Source: Bacteroidota bacterium
GTDB lineage: Bacteria; Bacteroidota; Bacteroidia; Chitinophagales; Chitinophagaceae
Assembly: GCA_005788265.1 (NCBI GenBank)
Contig: SXYR01000066.1
Span: 1 to 37,547 of the forward strand
Reading direction: 5' to 3'
Length of the DNA stretch: 37,547 bases
In this document: positions 8,814 to 18,130 of the stretch, in pieces
Layout: each line of letters opens with the position of its first letter
How positions within the stretch are numbered: position 1 is the first letter of the stretch
Notes under the pieces: model-generated
What the model saw: the letters and a program-made list of their open reading frames with translations, nothing else
What the model was told of the DNA's origin: nothing
Database searches by the model: none
Made by a program: the position numbers and the translations under genes

Positions 8814-9989
8814 TTATGCTGTAAAATGATATATCTCTTTGTTGTGATGGATTTCAACCGATTTGGAATCAGCTGCTTCTACCCTTCCTATAATTTGCGC
8901 GTCGATATTGAATGATGAAGCGATTTGGATGAATCGAGCAGCTGCGATTTCGTTGGTATATACCTCCATCCTACACCCCATGTTGAACACCTGAAACATC
9001 TCTTTGAAATCCGCTCCACTGGCCTCTTTGATCAGTTCAAATACAGGTGGGACTTCCAGAAAATTATCTTTGATGATTTTATAATTGCCAGGTAAATATT
9101 TCAAACATTTGGTTTGACCTCCACCGCTGCAATGAATCAGTCCGTATACATCTTGAAAATGTTCAGTGAGGATTTTCTTGAGCAAAGGAGCATATGTTCT
9201 AGTGGGACTCAATACGAGCTTTCCAGCATCGATATTGGTTCCGTTGATATTAACCTTGTCAGTCATTCGATGTTTTCCAATGTATACAACTGAAGCATCA
9301 ATATTGGGATCAAAGGACTCAGGAAATTTCTCTGCATACCATTTGGAAAACATGTCGTGACGGGCACTGGTGAGTCCGTTGCTGCCGATACCGCTGTTAT
9401 ATGCGGACTCATAGCTTGCTTGACCGGCACTTGACAATCCAACAATGACATTTCCAGGTTTGATTTTCTCGTTGGTAATCAATTGACTCTTGGGCCATCT
9501 GCAAGTCATGGTTCCATTCACAGCCACCGTTCTTACGACATCACCCACGTCAGCAGTCTCCCCACCGAGATAATGAACATTCACACCAACATTTTTCAAA
9601 AAAGAAAAAAATGTCGCTGATCCATCAATGATTTCCTTGAGCACATCACCTGGTATGAGATGTTTGTTTCGATCAATGGTTGAATTAAATACTATACGAT
9701 CATGAACTCCTATGCACAATAAATCATCTAAATTCATCACGATGGCATCCTGTGCAATGCCTCTCCATACGCTCAGATCTCCCGTCTCTTTCCAATACAT
9801 GTAGGCAAGAATGCTCTTTGTTCCTGCACCATCGGCATGCATTATATTTACATGTGAGGCATCTCCTGTGAGATAGTCTTCATATACCTTGCAAAATGCA
9901 TAAGGATACAATCCGGCATCCAGGTTTTCAATGGCCTGATGCACCTCCTCTTTTTGTGCTGAAACGCCTCTCTGATTGTATAAGCTCAT
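8814..9989 (-). CDS. purM: phosphoribosylformylglycinamidine cyclo-ligase (AIR synthase) family protein
   Basis: AIR synthase features: MHADGAGTKSILAYMYWKETGD, QDAIVMNLDDLLCIG, LGGETADVGDVVRTV, IVGLSSAGQASYES. ATG at 9989 (MSLYNQRGVSAQKEEVHQAI). Confidence 0.9.
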   Translation of the reverse strand: MSLYNQRGVSAQKEEVHQAIENLDAGLYPYAFCKVYEDYLTGDASHVNIMHADGAGTKSILAYMYWKETGDLSVWRGIAQDAIVMNLDDLLCIGVHDRIVFNSTIDRNKHLIPGDVLKEIIDGSATFFSFLKNVGVNVHYLGGETADVGDVVRTVAVNGTMTCRWPKSQLITNEKIKPGNVIVGLSSAGQASYESAYNSGIGSNGLTSARHDMFSKWYAEKFPESFDPNIDASVVYIGKHRMTDKVNINGTNIDAGKLVLSPTRTYAPLLKKILTEHFQDVYGLIHCSGGGQTKCLKYLPGNYKIIKDNFLEVPPVFELIKEASGADFKEMFQVFNMGCRMEVYTNEIAAARFIQIASSFNIDAQIIGRVEAADSKSVEIHHNKEIYHFTA

Positions 9990-10006
9990 TTCGTTGGATG
10001 GAGTTA

Positions 10007-10036
10007 CAAAGCTAAACCAGAACGCATTAAATACAA
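10007..10036 (-). promoter_or_regulatory. Bacteroidota-type promoter for the purM-like gene
   Basis: Minus strand TTG (10036-10034) - N19 - TAGCTTTG (10014-10007), ending 17 bp before the ATG. Confidence 0.65.
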
Positions 10037-10066
10037 TGATTTCCAACCATTCTTATCAACAGGATG

Positions 10067-10093
10067 TTGATTTAGGCATTTCAAGTAAATTTG
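10067..10093 (+). promoter_or_regulatory. candidate promoter for ribF
   Basis: TTG (10067-10069) - N16 - TAAATTTG (10086-10093), only 8 nt before the ATG at 10102. Spacing is slightly short. Confidence 0.45.
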
Positions 10094-10101
10094 CACCCGA
10101 T

Positions 10102-11055
10102 ATGCAGGTACATTTCCAGATTGATCAGCTCCCCAAATTCAAAAATGCTGTTACAACCATTGGTGCTTTTGATGGTGTTCATGCAGGACACCAATCCATC
10201 CTGGAAAGTCTCAAAAACCATGCAGAAAGGATACAAGGCGAAACCATTGTCATCACCTTTCACCCACATCCCAGAAGAATTCTACACAATGTGGACGTAC
10301 CCTCCATGTTGACAAGTTTGGAAGAAAGAATCGAACGTTTTCAATCGCTTGGAATAGACCATCTGGTGATTGTGCCTTTTGATCATGTATTTGCAGAACT
10401 CAGCGCAGAAGAATATGTACAAAAGTTTTTGATTGAATTGTTCCATCCCAGCGTCATTGTAATTGGATTCGACCACCGATTTGGCAAGGATAGAAGAGGA
10501 GATTTTGAATACCTCCAAAAAATATCTACCGCTGGTGGATTCGAAGTTGTTGAAATATCAGAGAAAGTAGTTGAAGCCTCAAGGGTAAGTTCCACACAAA
10601 TAAGAACTTTTCTTTTGAACGGAGAGATTGAACAAGCCAATCAATTGCTTACCTATCCTTACCAACTGCATGGTGTGGTCATAGAGGGTGACAAGCTTGG
10701 CAGAACCCTTGGCTATCCAACGGCTAATTTATCGATGATAGACAGCGACAAGCTGATCCCCTCCTCTGGTGTTTACGCTGTCGAAGTAAAACTTTTTCAA
10801 GATGGAAGAATAAGATTGGAAAAAGGCATGATGAACATTGGCTATCGTCCTACGGTCAACGGAAAAGAAAGAAGAATCGAAGTCCATATTTTCAACTTTG
10901 ACGAAGACATCTACCATCAGCAAATGAAAGTATCATTGATCAGACATACGAGAAAAGAAATGAAATTTTCCGGTCTCGATGCGTTGATTGCACAGCTCAA
11001 TAAGGACAAAGAGGAAATTACTGCAATCCATTCCGCGGCTAATCCTTCAAAATAA
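10102..11055 (+). CDS. ribF: bifunctional riboflavin kinase / FAD synthetase
   Basis: NAVTTIGAFDGVHAGHQSIL, VIGFDHRFGKDRRGDF, VSSTQIRTFLLNGEIEQANQLLTYPY, GDKLGRTLGYPTANL, GMMNIGYRPTVNG. The start at 10102 (MQVHFQIDQLPKF) fits the family N-terminus. Confidence 0.95.
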   Translation: MQVHFQIDQLPKFKNAVTTIGAFDGVHAGHQSILESLKNHAERIQGETIVITFHPHPRRILHNVDVPSMLTSLEERIERFQSLGIDHLVIVPFDHVFAELSAEEYVQKFLIELFHPSVIVIGFDHRFGKDRRGDFEYLQKISTAGGFEVVEISEKVVEASRVSSTQIRTFLLNGEIEQANQLLTYPYQLHGVVIEGDKLGRTLGYPTANLSMIDSDKLIPSSGVYAVEVKLFQDGRIRLEKGMMNIGYRPTVNGKERRIEVHIFNFDEDIYHQQMKVSLIRHTRKEMKFSGLDALIAQLNKDKEEITAIHSAANPSK

Positions 11056-12046
11056 TTTTAGCAACCAACTCTTTCATCAATTCTGCATCTGTCGTTTCAT
11101 TGATCTTGGAAATACCCACACTTTTAAGGTTGTAGTGATGCAAAAGCAAGAGAGCTTTTTCGATATCAGCATAACTGTATACCTGCAGTGCCTGAATATA
11201 TTGTTTTGCAAAAAAACCCTTCAATCCAAGCAGCCCAGCAATGGTATTTTCATCTCTTGCATTGCTGGAAGCCGCAATATATAACTTGCTGAAATACGCA
11301 TACAATGTAGGCAACACTAGTTGAATTGGTGCAGCTTTGGGATTGGCTTCAAAAAACTGTATGATGCGAAGCGAAGATGACATGTCTCTTTTCCCCACAG
11401 ATGCCTGCAGTTCAAAAATGTTGAACTCTTTGCTCACGCCGACAAATTGCTCGATGTCATCTTCAGTGATTTGTTTTCTGTTTTGAAGATTGACAGTGAT
11501 TTTGTCAATTTCGTTTTCCAGTCTTTGCAAATCATTCCCAATATGATCCACCAACATGTGCAAAGCCTTGGTTTGGATATCGAGTCCTTTGCTGTTCACC
11601 ATTTGACTGGTCCATTCTGGTAATTCATTGTCATACAACTTTTTGGTAGAGAGCAGTACTGTTTTTTGTTTCAATTGCTTGGCTAATTTGCTTCTGCCAT
11701 CAATCTTTTTTTCTTTGTGCCCAACAATGAAAATGGTTGAACCAAGGGGGTGTTCAATATAGGACTCCAGTTTTTCTACGTCTTTCATTTGCTGCGCCTC
11801 TTTTAAAATAACCACCTGTCGTTCAGCTAACATTGGATATCGCTTGCATGCATTTACAACATCGTCCAACCTTGCATCTCTTCCATAAAAAATTGAAAGA
11901 TTGAAAGAGGCCTCACTTTCACTCAAAATATTCTTTTCAGCAAATTCAATCAGTAAATCTATGTAATAAGGTTCCTCCCCTTCCAGCCAATATACTGGAT
12001 GAAAAACACCTTTCTTCCACTCTAATAAAATTTGATCCGGAGACAT
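11039..12046 (-). CDS. holA: DNA polymerase III subunit delta
   Basis: HolA-like N-terminus GVFHPVYWLEGEEPYYIDLLI, with MLAERQVVILKEAQQM and GNDLQRLENEIDKI. ATG at 12046 (ORF opens with TTG at 12070). Confidence 0.9.
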   Translation of the reverse strand: MSPDQILLEWKKGVFHPVYWLEGEEPYYIDLLIEFAEKNILSESEASFNLSIFYGRDARLDDVVNACKRYPMLAERQVVILKEAQQMKDVEKLESYIEHPLGSTIFIVGHKEKKIDGRSKLAKQLKQKTVLLSTKKLYDNELPEWTSQMVNSKGLDIQTKALHMLVDHIGNDLQRLENEIDKITVNLQNRKQITEDDIEQFVGVSKEFNIFELQASVGKRDMSSSLRIIQFFEANPKAAPIQLVLPTLYAYFSKLYIAASSNARDENTIAGLLGLKGFFAKQYIQALQVYSYADIEKALLLLHHYNLKSVGISKINETTDAELMKELVAKIILKD

Positions 12047-12170
12047 TGAATCAGGACTTATTTTGATCAAATTTCCTCTAAAAAAGCCATATTCACAATT
12101 ATTAACAGCCTTGTTTAAGGTATTTGAATATAAAATTCCTTCCTTTGCCTGAAGTCAAATAAAAATTAAC

Positions 12171-13127
12171 ATGAGCACTAACTATCCATCCTCTGTAAGC
12201 ACGGGGGGTACATCAAAAAACAACAAAAACAATCTCGTAATCACGCTGGTGGTTATTTTGATCGCATCGTGGGCTTATTTCTTTTATGCTAGAAATGAGG
12301 CCAACAATGTCATTGCAATGAAAGATGCAGATATCGCGTCTCTGGATTCAACTAAAAATGCAGTTCAGAAGGAATATGACGACGCGATGGTGCGCCTTGA
12401 ACAAATGACCGCGACCAATACAAGCCTTGACAGTTTGGTTAAATCACGTGACGAAGAATTGAATCAACTCAAATCAAAATTCAAGGGCCTTGTCAATAAG
12501 CAAAACGCAACGGCATCTGATTTGAATGCAGCGAAAAAGCTGGTTGGAGATCTGAATGGAAAAATCGATGATTATATTAAAGAAATTGCTCGTTTGCAAA
12601 AAGAAAACAAGCAACTGACTACTGACAAGGAGAATCTCACTACTGAAAATAAAAATTTATCGACAACCTTGGTCACCACTGAAAATGCAAAAAAAGAAGC
12701 AGAAAACAAAGTGGATGTCGGATCAACGTTAAATGCATCTTCGTTCAATATTGTTGCCATCAATGAAAAATCATCCGGAAAGGAAAAATCAACTGCCTCT
12801 TCCAAAAGAGCAGATAAACTTCGTATTTCTTTCAATCTGGATGCAAACAGGATCAGCACTTCAGGCACCAAACAACTTTATATTGTTGCAAAAGATCCAA
12901 CAGGAAACACCATCAAAGAGCAGGCACTTGCTTCGGGCAGCCTTTCAACAAGAGAAGAAGGTCAAGTTCAATATACCACCAAGCTTGATGTTGATTATAA
13001 GCAGGGTGAAACAAAATATGTAAGTTTTGATCTGAGACAGACTGATAAATATGCCAAAGGTTCTTACTCGATCAGCGTGTATCAAAATGGATTTAAGATT
13101 GGTCAAGGAACAGCAAGTTTGAAATAA
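12171..13127 (+). CDS. membrane-anchored coiled-coil protein of unknown function
   Basis: 318 aa: N-terminal TM helix (NLVITLVVILIASWAYFFYA), a long coiled coil (about residues 50-170), then a C-terminal beta-rich domain (LRISFNLDANRISTSGTKQLYIVAKDPTGN...). Confidence 0.8.
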   Translation: MSTNYPSSVSTGGTSKNNKNNLVITLVVILIASWAYFFYARNEANNVIAMKDADIASLDSTKNAVQKEYDDAMVRLEQMTATNTSLDSLVKSRDEELNQLKSKFKGLVNKQNATASDLNAAKKLVGDLNGKIDDYIKEIARLQKENKQLTTDKENLTTENKNLSTTLVTTENAKKEAENKVDVGSTLNASSFNIVAINEKSSGKEKSTASSKRADKLRISFNLDANRISTSGTKQLYIVAKDPTGNTIKEQALASGSLSTREEGQVQYTTKLDVDYKQGETKYVSFDLRQTDKYAKGSYSISVYQNGFKIGQGTASLK

Positions 13128-13146
13128 AAACACAATGACATCAACT

Positions 13147-13179
13147 AAAAAAACCACTGGATTATTCAGTGGTTTTTTT
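13147..13179. terminator. bidirectional intrinsic terminator
   Basis: AAAAAAACCACTG-GATTATT-CAGTGGTTTTTTT: symmetric stem with A-tract and T-tract, between convergent genes (stops at 13127 and 13178). Confidence 0.85.
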
Positions 13180-16100
13180 ATAACAATGCCCTGATCTGTG
13201 CTCTCCCCAAATGAATTGGATTTATTCCAACTGATTTTCTTCCCTCATAGACAATATTCAGCTCAATAAATTTTGACAATCGCTTGGTTAGATCCATTAC
13301 CCATATTCCATTGTTTCCCGTACGCAATCCATCCAACATGACATATGCTGTGGTTGAATTGATTGTACCATTGTATTGAATATTGGAGAGATTGAATTTT
13401 AAGTTGATGGCAGCATTGGAAACCAAATTATATTTCGCCTCGGTGATGAATGAAAAAACAGAGGCATCTTCATTATTTTGATTGCGTTTTTTTTCAAATT
13501 TCAAACTGGTAGCCACTCTCCAAGATGTAAGTCTTGTATACGTTATTCTTGGCTCAAATGAATGAGATGATATGTCATAATTTCTGTTTGAAAATGTGGG
13601 AGTTGATAGATATGACTTGTTTTTCCTGGAGGTTAAATCGAAGGTCCATGTTCGCTTAAAATTGATCCTGCTCCTGATGATATAATCTGAATAATACCTG
13701 GATTCCGGACCATAACTTAAAAAAGCTGTTTGGAAATTTTGATTGAGATTCAAGTCCAACCCCCATATTTGACTGAATTTATTGAAGGAGAGCGCATAGG
13801 TGGAAATTCGATCTGAACTGATGACAGTTGAATCAATCCCCGTTTTCTTCAGCGGATTCAATTTTCTGCCATAGGTTGCAAACATTCTGTCATTTACCTG
13901 GAAGTTCGATTGGAAATAAAGTCTCTTTAAAAATTTGGATACAGGGCCAGTAGACAGAAACGCTTTGGAGGGATCGATACTGACCTGATAATTGAATTGC
14001 AGGTAATTGGATTTTACAAAATCGTTGGTCGGTGTAAATATTTTGAAAAACTTGGCTTGATCTCTGAACCTGGCAACTTCAAATTCATTCAATTGTTGGA
14101 TATTGTCATTGTTGTAGTCAATCCAAGCATATTCACCCTGGCCAATCGGTACTTCAAAAAATGAAAATGTTTTTTTAGGTTCTTGCCCAGATCCGATTTC
14201 ATAGAGGGAGGTACCACTGATAGCTCCTTTCAAATATTTAGCAAAATATTCTATCCTGCCCAAGAGACTTCGCTCTTTGTTACTACCTGAAGCCCGTTGG
14301 AAATACTCCAATGTTCTGTAATGAGCACTGGCCCTGAGTTGGTGAAACTCATTGGACATCCATTCATATTGCAGATTGTAATTCTGGCTCTTGTCAACTC
14401 GTTTCATTTCTTTCCCCCCCGGAAGCTCATCAGCACGTGTAAAATATTTAAAAGCCCACTTATTCAATTTATTTTGATCTGAGCCAGTGGAAAATTGAAA
14501 TGTATTAAATGAAAAGCTGGAGGCAGTTACAGAATCCGTTTTGATGTACCTGGCTACTGAATTTTCTTTTGAATACTTCAACCCAATTGATTGATTGGAG
14601 AGAAATGGCATGATTTTCATGATATCGATATTGGGACGTATAAAACCTCCTTTGATAGTATTGTCTTTGAAAGAAGTAAATGAAACCTCATTGTTAACGA
14701 CCCAATTGTTTCTTTGAAACTGTTGATCAAATTGATGCCGATCCCCCTTGTATTCAATTCCTCTTTCATACCTGGTAAATCCATATTTCAGAAAAACCGA
14801 TGTTTTATCAACAATACCTGTTGAAAGATTTACAATCTTCTCGTCTGCAGCAATAGGTATAAAATCTAAGCCCCAGTCCCGCATGAATTCAACTGTCCGC
14901 AATCGCTCTACAGGCTTAAAATCCGCATCGGCAAATTCAACAAATGCGGCAGATTTCAATTGAATTTCTTTTCTACTGTTGAGTGATTTTTGATGCAAAA
15001 GTTGAAGTTTTGCTGCTGCACCCAGATCATTTTTTTTATCTTTTTGCGAAAATGAATTAAGATCAAATTTGCTCAAAGCCATGTCTGATTTGATTTGCAT
15101 GGACTGAGTCAGGTCCCATGTAGAGGAGAGGCTATAGATTTGTTGTGATTTTGGCGCAACCAGCAGTACATCTGCATCATATCTTCCATGCATTTTCCCA
15201 GTTACAAGATCGGGTGCAATCCATTTATATACCTTGCCATTAAGTTGGGCGGAAGTATCGAGTATGTATTGGCCATTGCCTTCACCCTTGTCAAAAAATG
15301 ATACAGCATATAAGTCAGTTGAAGGACTTTGACTGTACACATATACGGATTGTTTTAAATTAGGACCAATGATAGTATCAACTTTTCTGTAGAGTATTTT
15401 TCCATTTCCACTAATTTCTGGCATGGCAGTTGAATAAAAAGCTTTGTTAACCTGATCACCCAATCCAGATAAGAACATTTTTTCTGCAGATCCAAGTGAT
15501 TGATTGATGGGAGAATTTTTTGCATCTGTATTATTGAAATATCCAAATGCGAGCGTGAAATTTTTACGATTGGAGATGGTATTGCTGAGGAACAACTGAG
15601 AATTCAAATAGTTGCGATCTGCATATTCAAATTCGACTTGAATTCTCTTGTCTTTTGTAATCATTTGCTTGGGCATGAAAGTAATTTCTGCCGTATTGTA
15701 GTTAATGATATAATCTTGGTCTTCTCCTCTTTGCATCATGATCCCATCAATGAAGACACGCTCCGTGCCTGCCAATACGATAAAAAACAATTCTTGATTG
15801 GCCCCCTTTAAACGGTAGGGTCCCTGGTTTCCTTCGAGTCCTTGAAAAATATTCCTGGTAAATTTTCCCCTCGCCACTGCCCCACTGACGAGCAGATCAT
15901 TGCTCAGTCGCGGACTGATTGCGTACTTTCTTTGAAAATAAAGACCCTGCAGACGCTTGTAAAAACTTAAATAATTTTGCTGGTGACGAATATCGAAATC
16001 ACCTACTTGCAGTTTCCAATCTTGTTTGGAGAACTGAATGGACACACGATCAATTTCATTTAAATTCTGTGTAGAGCCATCTGGTTGTATTGGAAGGTTG

Positions 16101-16624
16101 TTATCTGAGATAGCAGCTGAGAGGTAGATGCTGTCGGCCAGGTATCCATTCATTTGCAAATTGAGGCTTGAATTCAAAACAGCATCCTGCCGATTGCCAA
16201 AGGATAACGAGCGGCCCAGGCTGCCTGCAGTTGAAATTTTCCCAAAATCAATAGGCTTGTTATTGAATTTATCAGAGGAAACTTTTTGGGGCGTTGTACC
16301 AAATCGATAAAAAATGCTGTCATAAGAAAGTCGTCTGTACGCCCTCTGATTCGAAAATGGAAAAACCCTGTATTCAATTTCAATGCTTGGGGTTGTAGGT
16401 TTTCTTTTCCAGATGATCAGGGATTGTTGGAAATCGATTGTAAAATCAGGTTGACCAACTGATTTGATCAGCACTGAACCGGGTACAATCGAGAGCGAGT
16501 CGATTTTAGTTGAGTCACCAGAAAGAAGAATGGTCTTTTTTCGAACATTTGAAAGTTGTTGTGAAAATATGGGGACACTGAAATACAGCAGTCCCCATAC
16601 CATCAAAACCCTTTTGATCAACAC
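13178..16624 (-). CDS. large uncharacterised outer-membrane beta-barrel protein
   Basis: 1148 aa with signal peptide (MLIKRVLMVWGLLYFSVPIFSQQ). The soluble N-terminal part includes GTERVFIDGIMMQRGEDQDYIINYNTAEITFMPKQMITKDKRIQVEFEYADRNYLNSQLF. A long alternating beta-barrel-like C-terminal region ends HLGRAQIRALL. Confidence 0.8.
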   Translation of the reverse strand: MLIKRVLMVWGLLYFSVPIFSQQLSNVRKKTILLSGDSTKIDSLSIVPGSVLIKSVGQPDFTIDFQQSLIIWKRKPTTPSIEIEYRVFPFSNQRAYRRLSYDSIFYRFGTTPQKVSSDKFNNKPIDFGKISTAGSLGRSLSFGNRQDAVLNSSLNLQMNGYLADSIYLSAAISDNNLPIQPDGSTQNLNEIDRVSIQFSKQDWKLQVGDFDIRHQQNYLSFYKRLQGLYFQRKYAISPRLSNDLLVSGAVARGKFTRNIFQGLEGNQGPYRLKGANQELFFIVLAGTERVFIDGIMMQRGEDQDYIINYNTAEITFMPKQMITKDKRIQVEFEYADRNYLNSQLFLSNTISNRKNFTLAFGYFNNTDAKNSPINQSLGSAEKMFLSGLGDQVNKAFYSTAMPEISGNGKILYRKVDTIIGPNLKQSVYVYSQSPSTDLYAVSFFDKGEGNGQYILDTSAQLNGKVYKWIAPDLVTGKMHGRYDADVLLVAPKSQQIYSLSSTWDLTQSMQIKSDMALSKFDLNSFSQKDKKNDLGAAAKLQLLHQKSLNSRKEIQLKSAAFVEFADADFKPVERLRTVEFMRDWGLDFIPIAADEKIVNLSTGIVDKTSVFLKYGFTRYERGIEYKGDRHQFDQQFQRNNWVVNNEVSFTSFKDNTIKGGFIRPNIDIMKIMPFLSNQSIGLKYSKENSVARYIKTDSVTASSFSFNTFQFSTGSDQNKLNKWAFKYFTRADELPGGKEMKRVDKSQNYNLQYEWMSNEFHQLRASAHYRTLEYFQRASGSNKERSLLGRIEYFAKYLKGAISGTSLYEIGSGQEPKKTFSFFEVPIGQGEYAWIDYNNDNIQQLNEFEVARFRDQAKFFKIFTPTNDFVKSNYLQFNYQVSIDPSKAFLSTGPVSKFLKRLYFQSNFQVNDRMFATYGRKLNPLKKTGIDSTVISSDRISTYALSFNKFSQIWGLDLNLNQNFQTAFLSYGPESRYYSDYIIRSRINFKRTWTFDLTSRKNKSYLSTPTFSNRNYDISSHSFEPRITYTRLTSWRVATSLKFEKKRNQNNEDASVFSFITEAKYNLVSNAAINLKFNLSNIQYNGTINSTTAYVMLDGLRTGNNGIWVMDLTKRLSKFIELNIVYEGRKSVGINPIHLGRAQIRALL

Positions 16625-16629
16625 ATTTT

Positions 16630-18018
16630 TTATTTAATCAGTTTCATTGCAATCGGGTCCCAGTTGACAATCTTCTTTTTTTCATAACTGAGATTGCTGG
16701 CAAGTGCCGGTCCAGCAGCCCTGAGTCCAAATGTGGGATCTTCCACCACTGTTCCATTGGTTCTGATTGCTTGAAAAAAGTTGGCGAAATGGTCAACGCG
16801 TTGATCGTACCCGACAGGTGCTGCATATTTAAATTCTTCTGCAGGAAATACTTTGCGATCGTTCTCAGAGTACTTTTCGTTGTACCATTTGATATAGGCA
16901 TTTTTTTGTTCCTCTGAGAAGTTGATATGTGCGTCATAGGTGCCCAATGGCTCAGCTTGTGGAAGTTTTTGTTTTTTGAGTGTAAACTTGTTATTGCCCC
17001 ATTCAATGACACCTTCAGATCCAACTATTCGGGTTCTATTGCTTCCACCTGAACCATCTGCAAAGTTCACACGCAATTGCATTTGAAAAGCAGCATGTTG
17101 GTCGGTTTTTGGATAGTCCATGACTGCAGCCAACACATCAGGGACATCTCGACCATCTTTCCAGTAGCTCAATTGTCCGCTCGAGAAAATCCTTGTTGGT
17201 CCGTTTGAATCCAGTGCATGATGAACTGCTGAAATCAGGTGGATGAACAGGTCTCCTGCAACACCAGTTCCATAATCCCTGTAGTTTCTCCATCTGAAGA
17301 ATCTTGTAGGATCAAAAGGTCTTTTGGGTGCATCACCAAGGAATTGCTCCCAGTCAACTGTTTCAGGAGAAGCATCCAGTGGAATGGCGTATTGCCATGC
17401 TCCATTTGAGCTGAAACGATCATTGATAGCTTCTACCAGATTGATTTCACCAATATCTCCATTTTTTATTCTTCGTTTTGCTTCTGCAAGTGTAATGCTG
17501 CTTACACCTTGGGAGCCAACAATCATTACTTTGCCAGTCTCTTTTTGTGTTCTGATAACAGCATGGCCTTCATCCAGGTGTTGTACCATCGGTTTTTCGC
17601 AGTAAACATGCTTTCCCGCTTTCATGGCGGCAATTGAAATATGATCATGCCAGTGGTCAGGTGTAGCAATGATAACTGCATCAATGTCTTTGCGTTGGAG
17701 GATTTCACGAAAATCTCTTGTTGTAAAAAGATCTTTTCCATAAAGTTCCTTGGCACGGTCGAGATGCCCCTGATACAAATCACAGACTCCGGCAATTTCC
17801 ACACCCGGCACTTTCAGTGCTGCGCGCATGTCACCAAATCCCATGATCCCCATTCCAATACCGGCTACTCGTATGGTATCATTGGACATATGCCTTTTTT
17901 CAGGTTGAAGGACGTGTATTTTTTCTTCATCCATTGAAAAGGCACCCATGGTACCACCGGTAAAAAGTGCTGCCGTTCCACCGAGTTGACGCAAAAATCT
18001 TCTTCTGTTAGATGACAT
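16630..18018 (-). CDS. Gfo/Idh/MocA family oxidoreductase with Tat-like signal
   Basis: RRRFLRQLGGTAALFTGG twin-arginine-like signal; Rossmann IRVAGIGMGIMGFGDM; DAVIIATPDHWHDHISIAAMKAGKHVYCEKPMV. Confidence 0.92.
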   Translation of the reverse strand: MSSNRRRFLRQLGGTAALFTGGTMGAFSMDEEKIHVLQPEKRHMSNDTIRVAGIGMGIMGFGDMRAALKVPGVEIAGVCDLYQGHLDRAKELYGKDLFTTRDFREILQRKDIDAVIIATPDHWHDHISIAAMKAGKHVYCEKPMVQHLDEGHAVIRTQKETGKVMIVGSQGVSSITLAEAKRRIKNGDIGEINLVEAINDRFSSNGAWQYAIPLDASPETVDWEQFLGDAPKRPFDPTRFFRWRNYRDYGTGVAGDLFIHLISAVHHALDSNGPTRIFSSGQLSYWKDGRDVPDVLAAVMDYPKTDQHAAFQMQLRVNFADGSGGSNRTRIVGSEGVIEWGNNKFTLKKQKLPQAEPLGTYDAHINFSEEQKNAYIKWYNEKYSENDRKVFPAEEFKYAAPVGYDQRVDHFANFFQAIRTNGTVVEDPTFGLRAAGPALASNLSYEKKKIVNWDPIAMKLIK

Positions 18019-18042
18019 ATGACAATCGTTTTAATGTTGATT

Positions 18043-18072
18043 TAAAGTTAGTCAATTGATGAAAGGGGACAA
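18043..18072 (-). promoter_or_regulatory. candidate promoter for the Gfo/Idh/MocA gene
   Basis: Minus strand TTG (18072-18070) - N19 - TAACTTTA (18050-18043); one mismatch to TAnnTTTG. Confidence 0.5.
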
Positions 18073-18100
18073 AAAATAATGCGCGCCCAAAGGGCGCGCA
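18071..18100 (-). terminator. intrinsic terminator of the sdhCAB operon
   Basis: Minus strand TGCGCGCCC-TTT-GGGCGCGCA followed by TTATTTTTT: 9-bp perfect GC-rich stem, 3-nt loop, 30 bp past the sdhB stop. Confidence 0.88.
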
Positions 18101-18130
18101 TCAAAAACATTTGATAGATGGTGCCTGCTA

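Noticed and set aside
16644-17024. 126-aa minus-strand ORF
   Set aside because: Same-strand alternate frame inside the well-supported Gfo/Idh/MocA gene; low-complexity translation with no motif.
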